Of a DNA stretch of 23,162 bases, positions 15,022-23,162 are shown in pieces; position 1 is the first letter of the stretch, and every line of letters starts with the position of its first letter. Source of the DNA: Bacteroidales bacterium (GTDB taxonomy: Bacteria; Bacteroidota; Bacteroidia; Bacteroidales; BM520); NCBI GenBank assembly GCA_028701815.1, contig JAQVPY010000009.1, forward strand, positions 1 through 23,162. Reading direction: 5' to 3'. The translations under genes were made by a program, and so were the position numbers. The notes under the pieces were generated by a model. The model worked only from the letters and a program-made list of their open reading frames with translations, had not been told where the DNA came from and made no database searches.

Positions 15022-16077
15022 ATGCCAAAACCGGAATTATTAATAGATACACTTAAAGACCAGCATATCCTCCCCCATGACGATTTCAAAAAGCTACTAA
15101 ACAGCCTGTACGACCCTACCGTGATGGAATACCTTATCTCTCAATCGGATGAGATAAGAAGAAAATATTATGGCAACAAGGTCTATATCCGGGGACTTAT
15201 CGAATTTTCTAATTACTGTAAAAACGACTGCTTCTATTGCGGAATACGTAAAAGCAACCTTAATGTCTCTCGCTACAGACTGTCGAAAGAAGATATCCTC
15301 GAATGCTGCAATCATGGATACGAACTCGGCTTCAGAACTTTTGTTCTCCAAAGTGGAGAAGACCGTTTTTTCTCTACGGAGGTGATGACTGATATCATAT
15401 CCTCTATCAAAAATTCTTTCCCCGATTGCGCTATAACAATATCTTCAGGCGAAAATACGTATGAGCATTATTTGGCTCTTTTTAATGCAGGCGCAAACAG
15501 ATATCTGTTGCGTCATGAGACAGCTAACGCCGCTCACTACTCGCAACTTCACCCGCCCTCAATGTCGTGGAAAAATAGAATCAACTGCCTGAACAACCTA
15601 AAAAAAATCGGATTTCAGACAGGTACCGGTTTTATGGTAGGATCCCCATTCCAGACAATGGATACAATAGCTGAAGATTTGTTATTCATCTACAACTTCC
15701 AACCTCAAATGGTGGGAATAGGCCCTTTTATCCCACACCACGATACCATATTCGCAGATATGCCCCACGGCTCGGTTAACCTGACCATAGCCCTGTTGGC
15801 TATGATACGCCTGATTATACCTAATATATTACTGCCGGCTACTACTGCTCTCGGAACTATCGCCGCTAAGGCAAGAGAAGCAGGCATATTCGCAGGCGCA
15901 AACGTTATCATGCCTAACCTTTCTCCTATCAACGTCAGAAAAAAATACCTTATCTATGATAATAAAATTGCGACGGGAGAGGAAACAGCCGAAAGTCTGT
16001 CGAAACTGCGAGAAAGCCTCGATAAGATAGGATTCGAAATCGTCGTGGCTAAAGGTGACATCATCCCCATTTTTTAA
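15022..16077 (+). CDS. hydE: [FeFe]-hydrogenase H-cluster radical SAM maturase HydE
   Basis: HydE is a radical SAM enzyme that works with HydG and HydF to build the di-iron subcluster of [FeFe] hydrogenase. The 351-residue product carries CX3CX2C as Cys66, Cys70 and Cys73 in EFSNYCKNDCFYCGIRKSN, a strongly HydE-like context that separates it from biotin synthase and PylB. FVLQSGED, YLLRHETAN, TGTGFMVGSPFQT and GPFIPHHDT follow, as in the family. hydF, hydG and the hydrogenase itself are not in this window. An ATG at 15014 is out of frame, so 15022 is the start. The gene implies hydrogen metabolism in an anaerobe. Confidence 0.94.
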   Translation: MPKPELLIDTLKDQHILPHDDFKKLLNSLYDPTVMEYLISQSDEIRRKYYGNKVYIRGLIEFSNYCKNDCFYCGIRKSNLNVSRYRLSKEDILECCNHGYELGFRTFVLQSGEDRFFSTEVMTDIISSIKNSFPDCAITISSGENTYEHYLALFNAGANRYLLRHETANAAHYSQLHPPSMSWKNRINCLNNLKKIGFQTGTGFMVGSPFQTMDTIAEDLLFIYNFQPQMVGIGPFIPHHDTIFADMPHGSVNLTIALLAMIRLIIPNILLPATTALGTIAAKAREAGIFAGANVIMPNLSPINVRKKYLIYDNKIATGEETAESLSKLRESLDKIGFEIVVAKGDIIPIF

Positions 16078-16099
16078 TAGCGCTTCTCTTATTTTTATG

Positions 16100-16107
16100 T
16101 AACTTTG
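16100..16107 (+). promoter_or_regulatory. -7 promoter element upstream of the BatA-like gene
   Basis: TAACTTTG is a perfect match to TAnnTTTG and lies 19 nt before the ATG at 16127. The -33 region, at the end of hydE, has only a T-rich run rather than TTTG. Confidence 0.6.
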
Positions 16108-16126
16108 CCAAAATTTTAACATACAA

Positions 16127-18154
16127 ATGAAATTCTATAGACCCGAACTGCTTTGGCTCCTCCTTACACTTCTTATTCCAATAATAATACACCTGTTCCG
16201 GTTTAGAAAATTTAAAACCGAACCCTTCCCTTATGTTACACTTCTTAAAAATATAAATACTAAAAAGAAGAAAATATCCAACATACACCGATGGATTATT
16301 CTATCATTACGGTTACTGATAATGACCGCCCTCGTCTTCGTCTTCGCTAAACCTTATATCCCTAAGAAAAATGTCGCCGCCGCCGAAGCAGAAGTGGTAT
16401 ATATTTATGTCGACAACTCCTGTAGTATGGACGCCCAGACAGAGACTCTATCCCTCCTCGATAACGCAAAGAAAAGAGCAAAACAGATAGTAATGTCTTA
16501 TAGTAATAACCATCTGTTCAAGATCTTTGCAAACAACACCCCGGTAATTCCTCCGGTACTTAATAAAAATGACGCCATTATAGCTATCGATAATATAAAA
16601 GTCTCATATAAACTTAAGAAAATGTCGACAGTGCTATCAATATTGAACCTGAACAGCTCTAAAAAAAGCATGAGCTATTATATCTCAGACTTTCAAGCTA
16701 CCACCTCGGATTTCAACGATATTCCAGATCTGAGCTCAAATATTTATCTCGTTCCCGTCTCAAAGGATGAAACAAGTAACCTGTCAATTGTCGAGATAGC
16801 TTTTCCGACTCCGGTTACTATTGCTTCAGACAAGAATATCGTTGACGTAACAATTCAAAACCATTCCGAAGCCGACTTCGAGAAAATCCCTTTGAATCTC
16901 TTTATAGAAGACGAACTCGTCACCTCTACGGTCTTTAACATTTCCGCCAACTCTACATTCACAACAGAACTGTCCTTCCCCGACAACACCCCGGGCGTTA
17001 AAACCGGCGTCGTAAGTATTAACGACTATTCGCTTCCATTCGACAACAGCCTGTATTTCAATTATATCGTAAAAAGTGGCATCAAAGTTCTTGACATTTA
17101 TAGCACAAAGCCCAACAAATTTCTGTCGGCTCTCTTTGCTAACGACACCATTTTTGACTTCGAGACAGTTGTCTTTAAATCTGTTCAATACGACAGGATA
17201 AAAAATTACGACCTCGTTATCCTTGACGGCTTATATGATATCTCAGGAGGAATTTACGAAGAAGTACAGCAAAGCGTCATTAACGGCAATTGCTGCCTTA
17301 TATGTGTACCACCTGAAATCGACATTGAATCCTATAACCTATTTCTTAGCAAATGCGGATTCGGCAAGATAGGAGAAATCACAACCAATACGGACAAAAA
17401 TATTGATATCGCTTTCGACTCTCCTTTCTTCGAAGATGTGTTTCCTAATATCAGTTCTTTTTACGGCAAAAATATCGACCTGCCTGCAATATACAAATAT
17501 TACCCCACAGACATGTCTGAAGGCCTTAACAGCCTTATCCAAATTGCCGACATCCATGTTCCCCTGTATTCCTATAAATCTATCGAGTCGGGAAAGATCT
17601 TTGTGTCGACAGTCCCGTTTGATAGCGACTTCTCAAATTTACCGACAAACGCGCTCTTCGTGCCCCTGATATACAAGACCGCTTTTTCTTGCCTGTCGAC
17701 CAATAACATTTCTTATCTACCCGATGATAGGAGCATAAAGCTTGTTCCCGACACCTGCGACATAGACAGGATACGCCTCTATTGCAAAAACGCTCCGGAG
17801 ACAGACAGCTATTCTATAAACGTAATAAACGGCTACATTGCAGCCGCCCTTAACGACAACGCCGAAACACTACCGGGCAACTACATCACAACTATCGACG
17901 AAAAGCCCGCGGCCGCTTTTTCCATAAACGGAGACAGAGATGAATCAGCTCTTAAATTCTACAGTTATGCAGAAATTGACGATATTTTGTCTGAGTCTGA
18001 ACAGGATAGCTTGATTTTACTTAATGCCAGCGACGACTCTTTTGAAAAAGCCCTAGCAGGAATCATTAACGACAGCGCACTGTGGAGATTATTTTTAATT
18101 ATCTGTATCACCCTGCTTTTGCTTGAAATGTTATTACTTAGAATTTGGGAATAA
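16127..18154 (+). CDS. BatA-type membrane protein with N-terminal double-TM domain and VWA domain
   Basis: The 675-residue protein begins with the aerotolerance-type double-transmembrane module (membrane segments about 8-24 and 56-74, with PELLWLLLTLLIPIIIHLFR). A von Willebrand A-like domain follows, whose metal site reads DNSCS (96-100), fitting the DxSxS MIDAS pattern. The large remainder is probably beta-rich and periplasmic, and one more membrane segment at about 654-671 precedes the short C-terminal tail. Bacteroidetes have several such proteins, often in bat operons near MoxR ATPases. Here it stands alone between hydE and parC with its own -7 element, so its partner is unknown. I do not assign a specific function. 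Confidence 0.8.
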   Translation: MKFYRPELLWLLLTLLIPIIIHLFRFRKFKTEPFPYVTLLKNINTKKKKISNIHRWIILSLRLLIMTALVFVFAKPYIPKKNVAAAEAEVVYIYVDNSCSMDAQTETLSLLDNAKKRAKQIVMSYSNNHLFKIFANNTPVIPPVLNKNDAIIAIDNIKVSYKLKKMSTVLSILNLNSSKKSMSYYISDFQATTSDFNDIPDLSSNIYLVPVSKDETSNLSIVEIAFPTPVTIASDKNIVDVTIQNHSEADFEKIPLNLFIEDELVTSTVFNISANSTFTTELSFPDNTPGVKTGVVSINDYSLPFDNSLYFNYIVKSGIKVLDIYSTKPNKFLSALFANDTIFDFETVVFKSVQYDRIKNYDLVILDGLYDISGGIYEEVQQSVINGNCCLICVPPEIDIESYNLFLSKCGFGKIGEITTNTDKNIDIAFDSPFFEDVFPNISSFYGKNIDLPAIYKYYPTDMSEGLNSLIQIADIHVPLYSYKSIESGKIFVSTVPFDSDFSNLPTNALFVPLIYKTAFSCLSTNNISYLPDDRSIKLVPDTCDIDRIRLYCKNAPETDSYSINVINGYIAAALNDNAETLPGNYITTIDEKPAAAFSINGDRDESALKFYSYAEIDDILSESEQDSLILLNASDDSFEKALAGIINDSALWRLFLIICITLLLLEMLLLRIWE

Positions 18155-18175
18155 AAAATTTTTTCATTAATTTTG
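18144..18175 (+). promoter_or_regulatory. Bacteroidetes-type promoter for parC
   Basis: TTTG (18144-18147) and TAATTTTG (18168-18175) are separated by 20 nt and match the -33/-7 consensus. The -33 element lies in the last codons of the BatA-like gene. The leader to the parC ATG is about 20 nt. Confidence 0.75.
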
Positions 18176-18201
18176 CACTTTGAAAAAATATACGATATTC
18201 T

Positions 18202-20895
18202 ATGACAGACGACAATAACGTTACCCCTAACGAAAAAGAAGAGAAATCTTTCAAGCACAACAAGGTTATGCAAGTACCCGAGATGTTTGACAACTGGTTC
18301 CTCGACTATTCGTCTTCTGTCATTTTAGAGCGTTCCGTTCCTGAGATTATAGACGGTTTAAAGCCGGTACAGAGAAGAATTTTGCATTCAATGTACGAAC
18401 TTGACGACGGACGATATAATAAAGTTGCCAACATCATTGGTAACACCATGAAATATCACCCGCACGGAGACGCTTCTATAGGAGACGCCATTGTGCAGAT
18501 AGGTCAAAAAGAGTTACTTATAGACACTCAGGGAAACTGGGGAAATATACTCACCGGCGACAGAGCCGCTGCTGCGAGATATATTGAAGCACGACTGACG
18601 CCGTTTGCAAAAGAAGTTATCTTCAGCCCCAAAATTACCGAATGGAAGCCTTCTTACGACGGAAGAAATAACGAGCCGGTAAAGTTACCGGTTAAATTTC
18701 CCCTGCTTCTCGCACAAGGCGCAGAAGGAATCGCCGTCACCCTGTCATCAAAGATTCTTCCTCACAACTTTAATGAACTTATCGACGCCTCCATTTCCTA
18801 TCTTCAAGGAGAGGATTTTACGATACTACCGGATTTTCCTACAGGCGGCAAGGCTGATTTCTCAAAATATAACGACGGACAAAGAGGCGGACGCGTTCGC
18901 TCAAGAGCAAAAATATCCAAAATAGATAATAAGACGCTGGTGATAACTGAAATCCCGTTCTCTACAACTACCGATTCTGTCATCGCCTCTATTATCAGAG
19001 CTAACGACGCAGGCAAAATTAAAATCAAAAAAATCGACGATAACACATCTAATAAAGTGGAGATCGTTATACAACTCGCGGCTAATATCAGTCCCGACAA
19101 AACAATCGACGGGCTCTACGCTTTTACCGACTGCGAAGTGTCTATAGCCCCTAACTGCTGCGTAATTAACGACAAACGCCCCGTGTTTATTGGTGTCTCC
19201 AACATCTTGAAAATATCTGCGGATAATACGGTGCGACTGCTGAAAGCAGAACTCGACATCAAACAGGCGGAATTACTCGAACAGATCTTATATGCCTCAC
19301 TGGAAAGAATATTTATAGAGAATAAAATATACCGGAAAATAGAAGAGTGTAAAACTTGGGAATCGGTGATTTCAACTATCGACCACGGATTAGACCCGTA
19401 TAAGCCACTGTTTTATAGAGAGATCACACAAGACGATATCATTAAGCTTACAGAAATTAAAATTAAGAAGATCTCAAAATACGACCTCGGAAAAGAAGAA
19501 GAAAAGCTCCACTCGCTCGAGGACAACCTGTCACAAGTGAAACACCACCTCGCTAATATCATTGAATATACTATTGAATTTTTCAATAGTATTAAGAATA
19601 AATATGGTAAGGGACGTGAAAGAAAAACTGAGATTGAAAACCTCGACTCTATTGATGCCGTGAAAGTCGCCGCAACGTCTTGCAAACTTTATGTTAACCG
19701 TGAGGACGGTTTCGCCGGAATCGCCATCAAAAAAGACGAATTTGTATGCGACTGCTCAGATATCGACGACATGATCATCATACACAATTCCGGAAAATAC
19801 GAGATAAAGAAAGTCGCCGACAAAGTATTCGTCGGACAAGACATATTATATATAAATATATTCCGTAAAAACGACGACAGAACAATATACAACTGTGTAT
19901 ATCAGGACGGCGCCAACGGGGCCTATTATGTAAAACGTTTTCCTATCACCAGTGTAACCCGTGATAAGGAATATGATATTACTAACAGCAAGACAGGATC
20001 TAAAATTATCTATCTTAATGTTAGACCTAACGGAGAAGCTGAGACCATTAAGGTTTTTCTAAAACCTCGTCCAAAATTGAAAAAACTGAATTTAGAATAT
20101 GATTTTAAAGATATCTCCATTAAAGGTAAAAATACCAAAGGCAACTTGCTCACGCGCCACGCTATCAGAAAAATTCAGATCAAAGACGACGGCATTTCAA
20201 CACTCAGCGCACGCAAGATTTGGTTTGACGATGCAGTAAAACGACTCAATACCGATAATAGAGGTACGTACCTCGGTGAATTTGAATCCGAAGACAAGAT
20301 TTTTTATGTCCTCCCCGATGGCTCTTGCAGAGTAATCAACTTCGATCTTACCAACCATTTTGACGACGTCCCCGTTTTCATCAAAAAGCATAACCCGCTG
20401 AAAGTATATACCATTATTTACTTCTCCGGCGGAAAGGAAAAATCCTACGTAAAACGTTTTATTCTTGATAATACGGAAATTTTTACTACTGTTCTCGACG
20501 GCGCCCCACAATCCAAATTGTTGAATGTTTTCGATAACGACCACCCGAGGATAGCCCTAACTTTCCCCGACAATGGGCGACCACAGACCTGCGAGATTTT
20601 CGAACTTGACGTATTTATCGAACCCAAGGGCATAGCGGCTAAAGGAAAACGACTCACCGAAAAAGATTTCGACGAGATACTTATCTTAAGCCCCTATTAT
20701 CCCGACAGACCGGGTCTTGATGGTGAAACTCCTGCTACCATGGAAGAGTCGCAACCAGATGAAGAAAACTCCGACGAAGGTACAGAAACGACACCTCCGA
20801 GCCCCTCGGATATCATTGAAATTACAATCCCCGAGATGCCTGAAACTGATTCTGAAAACGAGGATGAAAACAGTTTCCAGATATCACTCTTCTAA
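18202..20895 (+). CDS. parC: DNA topoisomerase IV subunit A (ParC; GyrA-like)
   Basis: This is the DNA-breaking subunit of the type IIA topoisomerase that decatenates chromosomes. The 897-residue product has the winged-helix/tower core with SVPEIIDGLKPVQRRILHSM, then KYHPHGDASIGDAIVQIGQ, and RAAAARYIEARLT with the active-site tyrosine at 127. The quinolone-resistance position corresponding to GyrA Ser83 is alanine. A long coiled-coil-like arm spans about 430-475 and the C-terminal part is a diverged DNA-wrapping region. A Glu/Asp/Pro/Ser-rich acidic tail of about 60 residues closes the protein. The short HPHGDASIGD form and the diverged C-terminus favour ParC over GyrA. parE is not adjacent. 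It has its own promoter. Confidence 0.9.
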   Translation: MTDDNNVTPNEKEEKSFKHNKVMQVPEMFDNWFLDYSSSVILERSVPEIIDGLKPVQRRILHSMYELDDGRYNKVANIIGNTMKYHPHGDASIGDAIVQIGQKELLIDTQGNWGNILTGDRAAAARYIEARLTPFAKEVIFSPKITEWKPSYDGRNNEPVKLPVKFPLLLAQGAEGIAVTLSSKILPHNFNELIDASISYLQGEDFTILPDFPTGGKADFSKYNDGQRGGRVRSRAKISKIDNKTLVITEIPFSTTTDSVIASIIRANDAGKIKIKKIDDNTSNKVEIVIQLAANISPDKTIDGLYAFTDCEVSIAPNCCVINDKRPVFIGVSNILKISADNTVRLLKAELDIKQAELLEQILYASLERIFIENKIYRKIEECKTWESVISTIDHGLDPYKPLFYREITQDDIIKLTEIKIKKISKYDLGKEEEKLHSLEDNLSQVKHHLANIIEYTIEFFNSIKNKYGKGRERKTEIENLDSIDAVKVAATSCKLYVNREDGFAGIAIKKDEFVCDCSDIDDMIIIHNSGKYEIKKVADKVFVGQDILYINIFRKNDDRTIYNCVYQDGANGAYYVKRFPITSVTRDKEYDITNSKTGSKIIYLNVRPNGEAETIKVFLKPRPKLKKLNLEYDFKDISIKGKNTKGNLLTRHAIRKIQIKDDGISTLSARKIWFDDAVKRLNTDNRGTYLGEFESEDKIFYVLPDGSCRVINFDLTNHFDDVPVFIKKHNPLKVYTIIYFSGGKEKSYVKRFILDNTEIFTTVLDGAPQSKLLNVFDNDHPRIALTFPDNGRPQTCEIFELDVFIEPKGIAAKGKRLTEKDFDEILILSPYYPDRPGLDGETPATMEESQPDEENSDEGTETTPPSPSDIIEITIPEMPETDSENEDENSFQISLF
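19568..19592. repeat. Perfect 11-bp inverted repeat with 3-nt loop inside parC
   Basis: ATACTATTGAA and its exact reverse complement TTCAATAGTAT flank the loop TTT. It lies in the coiled-coil-coding part of parC. The stem is AT-rich and is not followed by a T run, so it does not look like a terminator. Function unknown. Confidence 0.75.
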
Positions 20896-20921
20896 TTTGA
20901 CATCATCATCTTTTTTCTCAA

Positions 20922-20949
20922 CGTAACGTTTTCATTATATTGTTGTTAC
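20922..20949 (+). terminator. Weak candidate terminator downstream of parC
   Basis: CGTAAC (20922-20927) and GTTACG (20944-20949) can pair as a 6-bp stem with a 16-nt loop, followed by T-rich sequence. The gap between parC and the next promoter is the right place for a terminator, but the stem is short. Confidence 0.3.
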
Positions 20950-21002
20950 GATATATTTTTGCTTTTTAGCATTTTTTTAACATTTATTTCGAGTAAATAT
21001 AC

Positions 21003-21010
21003 TACCTTTG
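21003..21010 (+). promoter_or_regulatory. -7 promoter element upstream of the carboxyltransferase gene
   Basis: TACCTTTG matches TAnnTTTG exactly, 45 nt before the ATG at 21056. No TTTG is found at the expected -33 spacing; the upstream sequence is AT-rich. It would transcribe the carboxyltransferase and biotin carrier genes together after a leader of about 40 nt. Confidence 0.6.
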
Positions 21011-21055
21011 TACTTGTGGTGCGCGAGATGTTTTTATTAACTTAAATGTTAAATT

Positions 21056-22603
21056 ATGAGTCTCACAAGAAAATTATCTGACCTTAAAAAAAGGACAAAG
21101 ACAGCGGCAGAAGGTGGCGGCGAAGAAGCTATAAAAAAGCAGAAAGCCGTCGGCAAAATGACCGCCAGAGAAAGAATCTTGACCTTACTTGACCCCGATT
21201 CCTTCCATGAATATGACTTATTTGTCGAACATGCAGGCAAGGATTTTGATATGGACAAGAAGTACCTTCCAGGCGATGGAGTTATCACTGGCACGGGTAC
21301 AATAAGCGGTCACCCCGTTTGTGTATACGCCCAGGATTTTACCGTTGCGGGCGGCTCACTCGGATGGGCTCACGCAAAAAAGATTACTAAAATCATGGAT
21401 GTCGCTCTGCGACTTAACGTTCCCCTTATAGGTATCAATGACTCTGGCGGAGCCAGAATTCAAGAAGGTGTCAACGCCCTCGCAGGCTATGGAGAAATAT
21501 TCTATAGAAACACCCTCGCCTCAGGAGTCATACCCCAGATATCAGTTATCCTGGGACCCTGCGCCGGCGGTGCTGTTTATTCTCCGGCACTTACCGACTT
21601 TGTGTTCGTGGTCGATAAGATATCCAAGATGTTTATCACCGGTCCCGAAGTTATCAAAACCGTTCTCGGCGAAGATATAAGTATGGAAGACCTCGGAGGT
21701 GCCAGGGTGCACGCCGAAATCACCGGCAACGCACATTTCTATGCAGAAAGCGAACAGGAATGCTTCGACCAGATTAAACAACTCTGCAGCTATATTCCAT
21801 GGAATAATACAAATAAAGCCGTAAGATTCCAGTCGCATAAACCTCTGACAAAGAAATATAAGATAAATGAGGTGTTCCCGACCCTTCCAAGACAGCCATA
21901 CGACGTTAGAAATATCATCCGCGCCGTTTGTGATGACTCAGAATTCCTCGAAGTGCACGAAAAATTCGCCGCCAATATCGTAATCGGGTTTGCAAGAATG
22001 GACGGTTGTACTGTCGGCTTCGTCGCTAATCAACCATTAGTCCTCGCAGGCGTTTTAGACATCGACTCCTCCGATAAAGCCGCGAGATTTATCAGATTCT
22101 GTGACTCCTTTAATATCCCTCTTATCACTATGGTCGACTTACCCGGGTATCTGCCCGGCGTAGACCAGGAACACGGCGGAGTTATCCGTCACGGCGCAAA
22201 AGTACTCTACGCTTATAGCGAAGCTACCGTGCCTAAAATTACCCTTATCCTACGTAAAGCCTACGGCGGCGGCTATATCGCAATGTGCTCCCACCACTTG
22301 AGAGCCGACTTTGTCTTCGCCTGGCCTACCGCAGAAATTGCCGTGATGGGACCCGAAGGCGCAGCTAATATCATCTTTAGAAACGAAATTAAAAACGCCG
22401 AAAATCCGGAAGAAGTTAGAAAACATAAGATTAAAGAATATAAGGAAAAATTCGCTAACCCTTATGTCGCAGCCGCTTACGGCTATATCGACGCAGTTAT
22501 CGACCCTAATGATACCCGCGACATGCTCATTCATGCCCTTAGCATCTCCGCCGATAAAACAGCCGGAATGCCTAAGAAAAAACACGGACTTCCTCCATTC
22601 TAA
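21056..22603 (+). CDS. Methylmalonyl-CoA decarboxylase alpha / propionyl-CoA carboxylase beta subunit (carboxyltransferase)
   Basis: The 515-residue protein is a two-domain crotonase-fold biotin-dependent acyl-CoA carboxyltransferase. The N domain has GKMTARERI, DFTVAGGSLG, INDSGGARIQEGV and the oxyanion-hole glycines in GPCAGGAVYSPAL (167-179). The C domain has VDLPGYLPGVDQEHGGVIRHGAK, interrupted only by the domain's usual spacing, RKAYGGGYIAM, and AVMGPEGAANIIF. In succinate/propionate-forming Bacteroidales this enzyme acts on methylmalonyl-CoA or propionyl-CoA. The biotin carrier gene follows 14 nt downstream. No biotin carboxylase or membrane decarboxylase subunit lies in the window, so sodium-pumping decarboxylase and carboxylase remain alternatives. 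Confidence 0.92.
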   Translation: MSLTRKLSDLKKRTKTAAEGGGEEAIKKQKAVGKMTARERILTLLDPDSFHEYDLFVEHAGKDFDMDKKYLPGDGVITGTGTISGHPVCVYAQDFTVAGGSLGWAHAKKITKIMDVALRLNVPLIGINDSGGARIQEGVNALAGYGEIFYRNTLASGVIPQISVILGPCAGGAVYSPALTDFVFVVDKISKMFITGPEVIKTVLGEDISMEDLGGARVHAEITGNAHFYAESEQECFDQIKQLCSYIPWNNTNKAVRFQSHKPLTKKYKINEVFPTLPRQPYDVRNIIRAVCDDSEFLEVHEKFAANIVIGFARMDGCTVGFVANQPLVLAGVLDIDSSDKAARFIRFCDSFNIPLITMVDLPGYLPGVDQEHGGVIRHGAKVLYAYSEATVPKITLILRKAYGGGYIAMCSHHLRADFVFAWPTAEIAVMGPEGAANIIFRNEIKNAENPEEVRKHKIKEYKEKFANPYVAAAYGYIDAVIDPNDTRDMLIHALSISADKTAGMPKKKHGLPPF

Positions 22604-22617
22604 AATTTGTATCTGTA

Positions 22618-23103
22618 ATGAAAACTGATTCGAAAAAAACAGAGAAGAAAAATAATGTAAAATCGGGAGATGTCGAAAAAACTAAACGTAAACATAGCAA
22701 AAAAACCATATCTTCTCTGCCAGGCTTTGGCACACTCCCGTTAGAAGGACTCTCCTATCAAACTGTCCTTACAACTAAATTTGTCAATAGGGAAAAATAT
22801 AAACCGAAATCTAATAATGAGGTGTATTCCCTTATTCCGGGTACAATCAAAAAGATTTTAATCTCCCCTGACGATGTCGTTAAAAAAGGCGACGTCCTAT
22901 GCATCTTGAACGCTATGAAAATGGATAATAGTATCTGCGCTGCCACCGACGGCATTATAAAATCCATTAATGTGAAAATTGGAGAAACCATTAATAAGAA
23001 TACTCTCCTTATTAATATGGAATCACTTACGGAAGATGGCAACAAAAGCCATGATCATGATGAGGAGGAACAACTCGACCTCGAAACTAACGTTATTTTT
23101 TAA
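22618..23103 (+). CDS. Biotin carboxyl carrier protein of the acyl-CoA carboxylase/decarboxylase
   Basis: The 161-residue protein has a lysine-rich N-terminal 30 residues, a conserved pre-domain block (LPGFGTLPLEGLSYQTVLTTK; the region around 34-54), then a biotinyl/lipoyl hammerhead domain at about 68-136. The biotinylation motif AMKM is at 99-102, so Lys101 carries biotin and would swing to the carboxyltransferase encoded just upstream. Unlike typical carriers, which stop near the end of the domain, this one has about 24 extra residues rich in Asp, Glu and His (136-161). Its 3' end overlaps the probable minus-strand gene at the right edge by about 11 nt. Confidence 0.92.
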   Translation: MKTDSKKTEKKNNVKSGDVEKTKRKHSKKTISSLPGFGTLPLEGLSYQTVLTTKFVNREKYKPKSNNEVYSLIPGTIKKILISPDDVVKKGDVLCILNAMKMDNSICAATDGIIKSINVKIGETINKNTLLINMESLTEDGNKSHDHDEEEQLDLETNVIF

Positions 23104-23162
23104 CGAGTTTGACGAATTCCCTTGCTCTGTCGGCCGTTTCTCCCAAGTTGACTAATACCAGA
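23093..23162 (-). CDS. Probable 3' end of an unidentified minus-strand gene (partial)
   Basis: Reading leftward from the window edge, one minus-strand frame stays open for 22 codons (VNLGETADRAREFVKLVKK at the end) and stops at TAA 23093-23095. The amphipathic, charged composition looks like a real C-terminal helix, and convergent placement after the carrier gene is reasonable. It is too short to identify or to be certain. Confidence 0.45.
   Translation of the reverse strand, partial: LVLVNLGETADRAREFVKLVKK

Noticed and set aside
18202..20895. Calling this gene gyrA
   Set aside because: It has the HPHGDASIGD form and a diverged C-terminal region with a long acidic tail, as in Bacteroidetes ParC, rather than regular GyrA-box blades.

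Overview
The window looks like chromosomal DNA from an anaerobic member of the Bacteroidales. Four things point there. The division/cell-wall (dcw) gene order is the Bacteroidetes one. Promoters have the -33 TTTG / -7 TAnnTTTG form and starts lack Shine-Dalgarno sequences. There is a GlsA/GlsB-type glycine-lipid acyltransferase pair. Anaerobic metabolism genes are present (an [FeFe]-hydrogenase maturase and a methylmalonyl/propionyl-CoA carboxyltransferase with its biotin carrier). No tRNA, rRNA, CRISPR array, insertion sequence or phage gene was seen.

Left half (1-12441, minus strand): one long dcw operon read right to left: mraZ, rsmH, ftsL-like, ftsI, murE, mraY, murD remnant, ftsW, murG, murC, ftsQ, ftsA (running off the left edge). 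Genes are tightly packed and the last five are joined by 4-nt ATGA overlaps. Four 10-bp units lie directly upstream of mraZ and look like an MraZ operator.

The notable anomaly is in the middle of this operon. mraY carries an in-frame TAA at codon 366 of 417, with a perfectly readable, conserved C-terminus after it. The next gene, murD, survives only as a 182-codon C-terminal piece in which the usual ligand-contacting residues are replaced. ftsW, just after, departs from consensus at two conserved motifs. The flanking genes murE, murC, murG and ftsI keep their catalytic motifs. As written, the cluster cannot provide a normal MurD and can make MraY only by stop-codon readthrough or if the TAA is a sequence error.

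Right half (12652-23103, plus strand): a promoter divergent from mraZ drives glsA-glsB-engB-hydE. Then come a BatA-like VWA membrane protein, parC (topoisomerase IV A), and a two-gene unit of carboxyltransferase plus biotin carrier protein. batA, parC and the carboxyltransferase gene each have a recognisable -7 element upstream. About 23 codons of a probable convergent minus-strand gene enter at the right edge.

The + strand is C-rich relative to G in all the lines I sampled, under both minus- and plus-strand genes. This suggests one replichore with the dcw operon on the leading strand.
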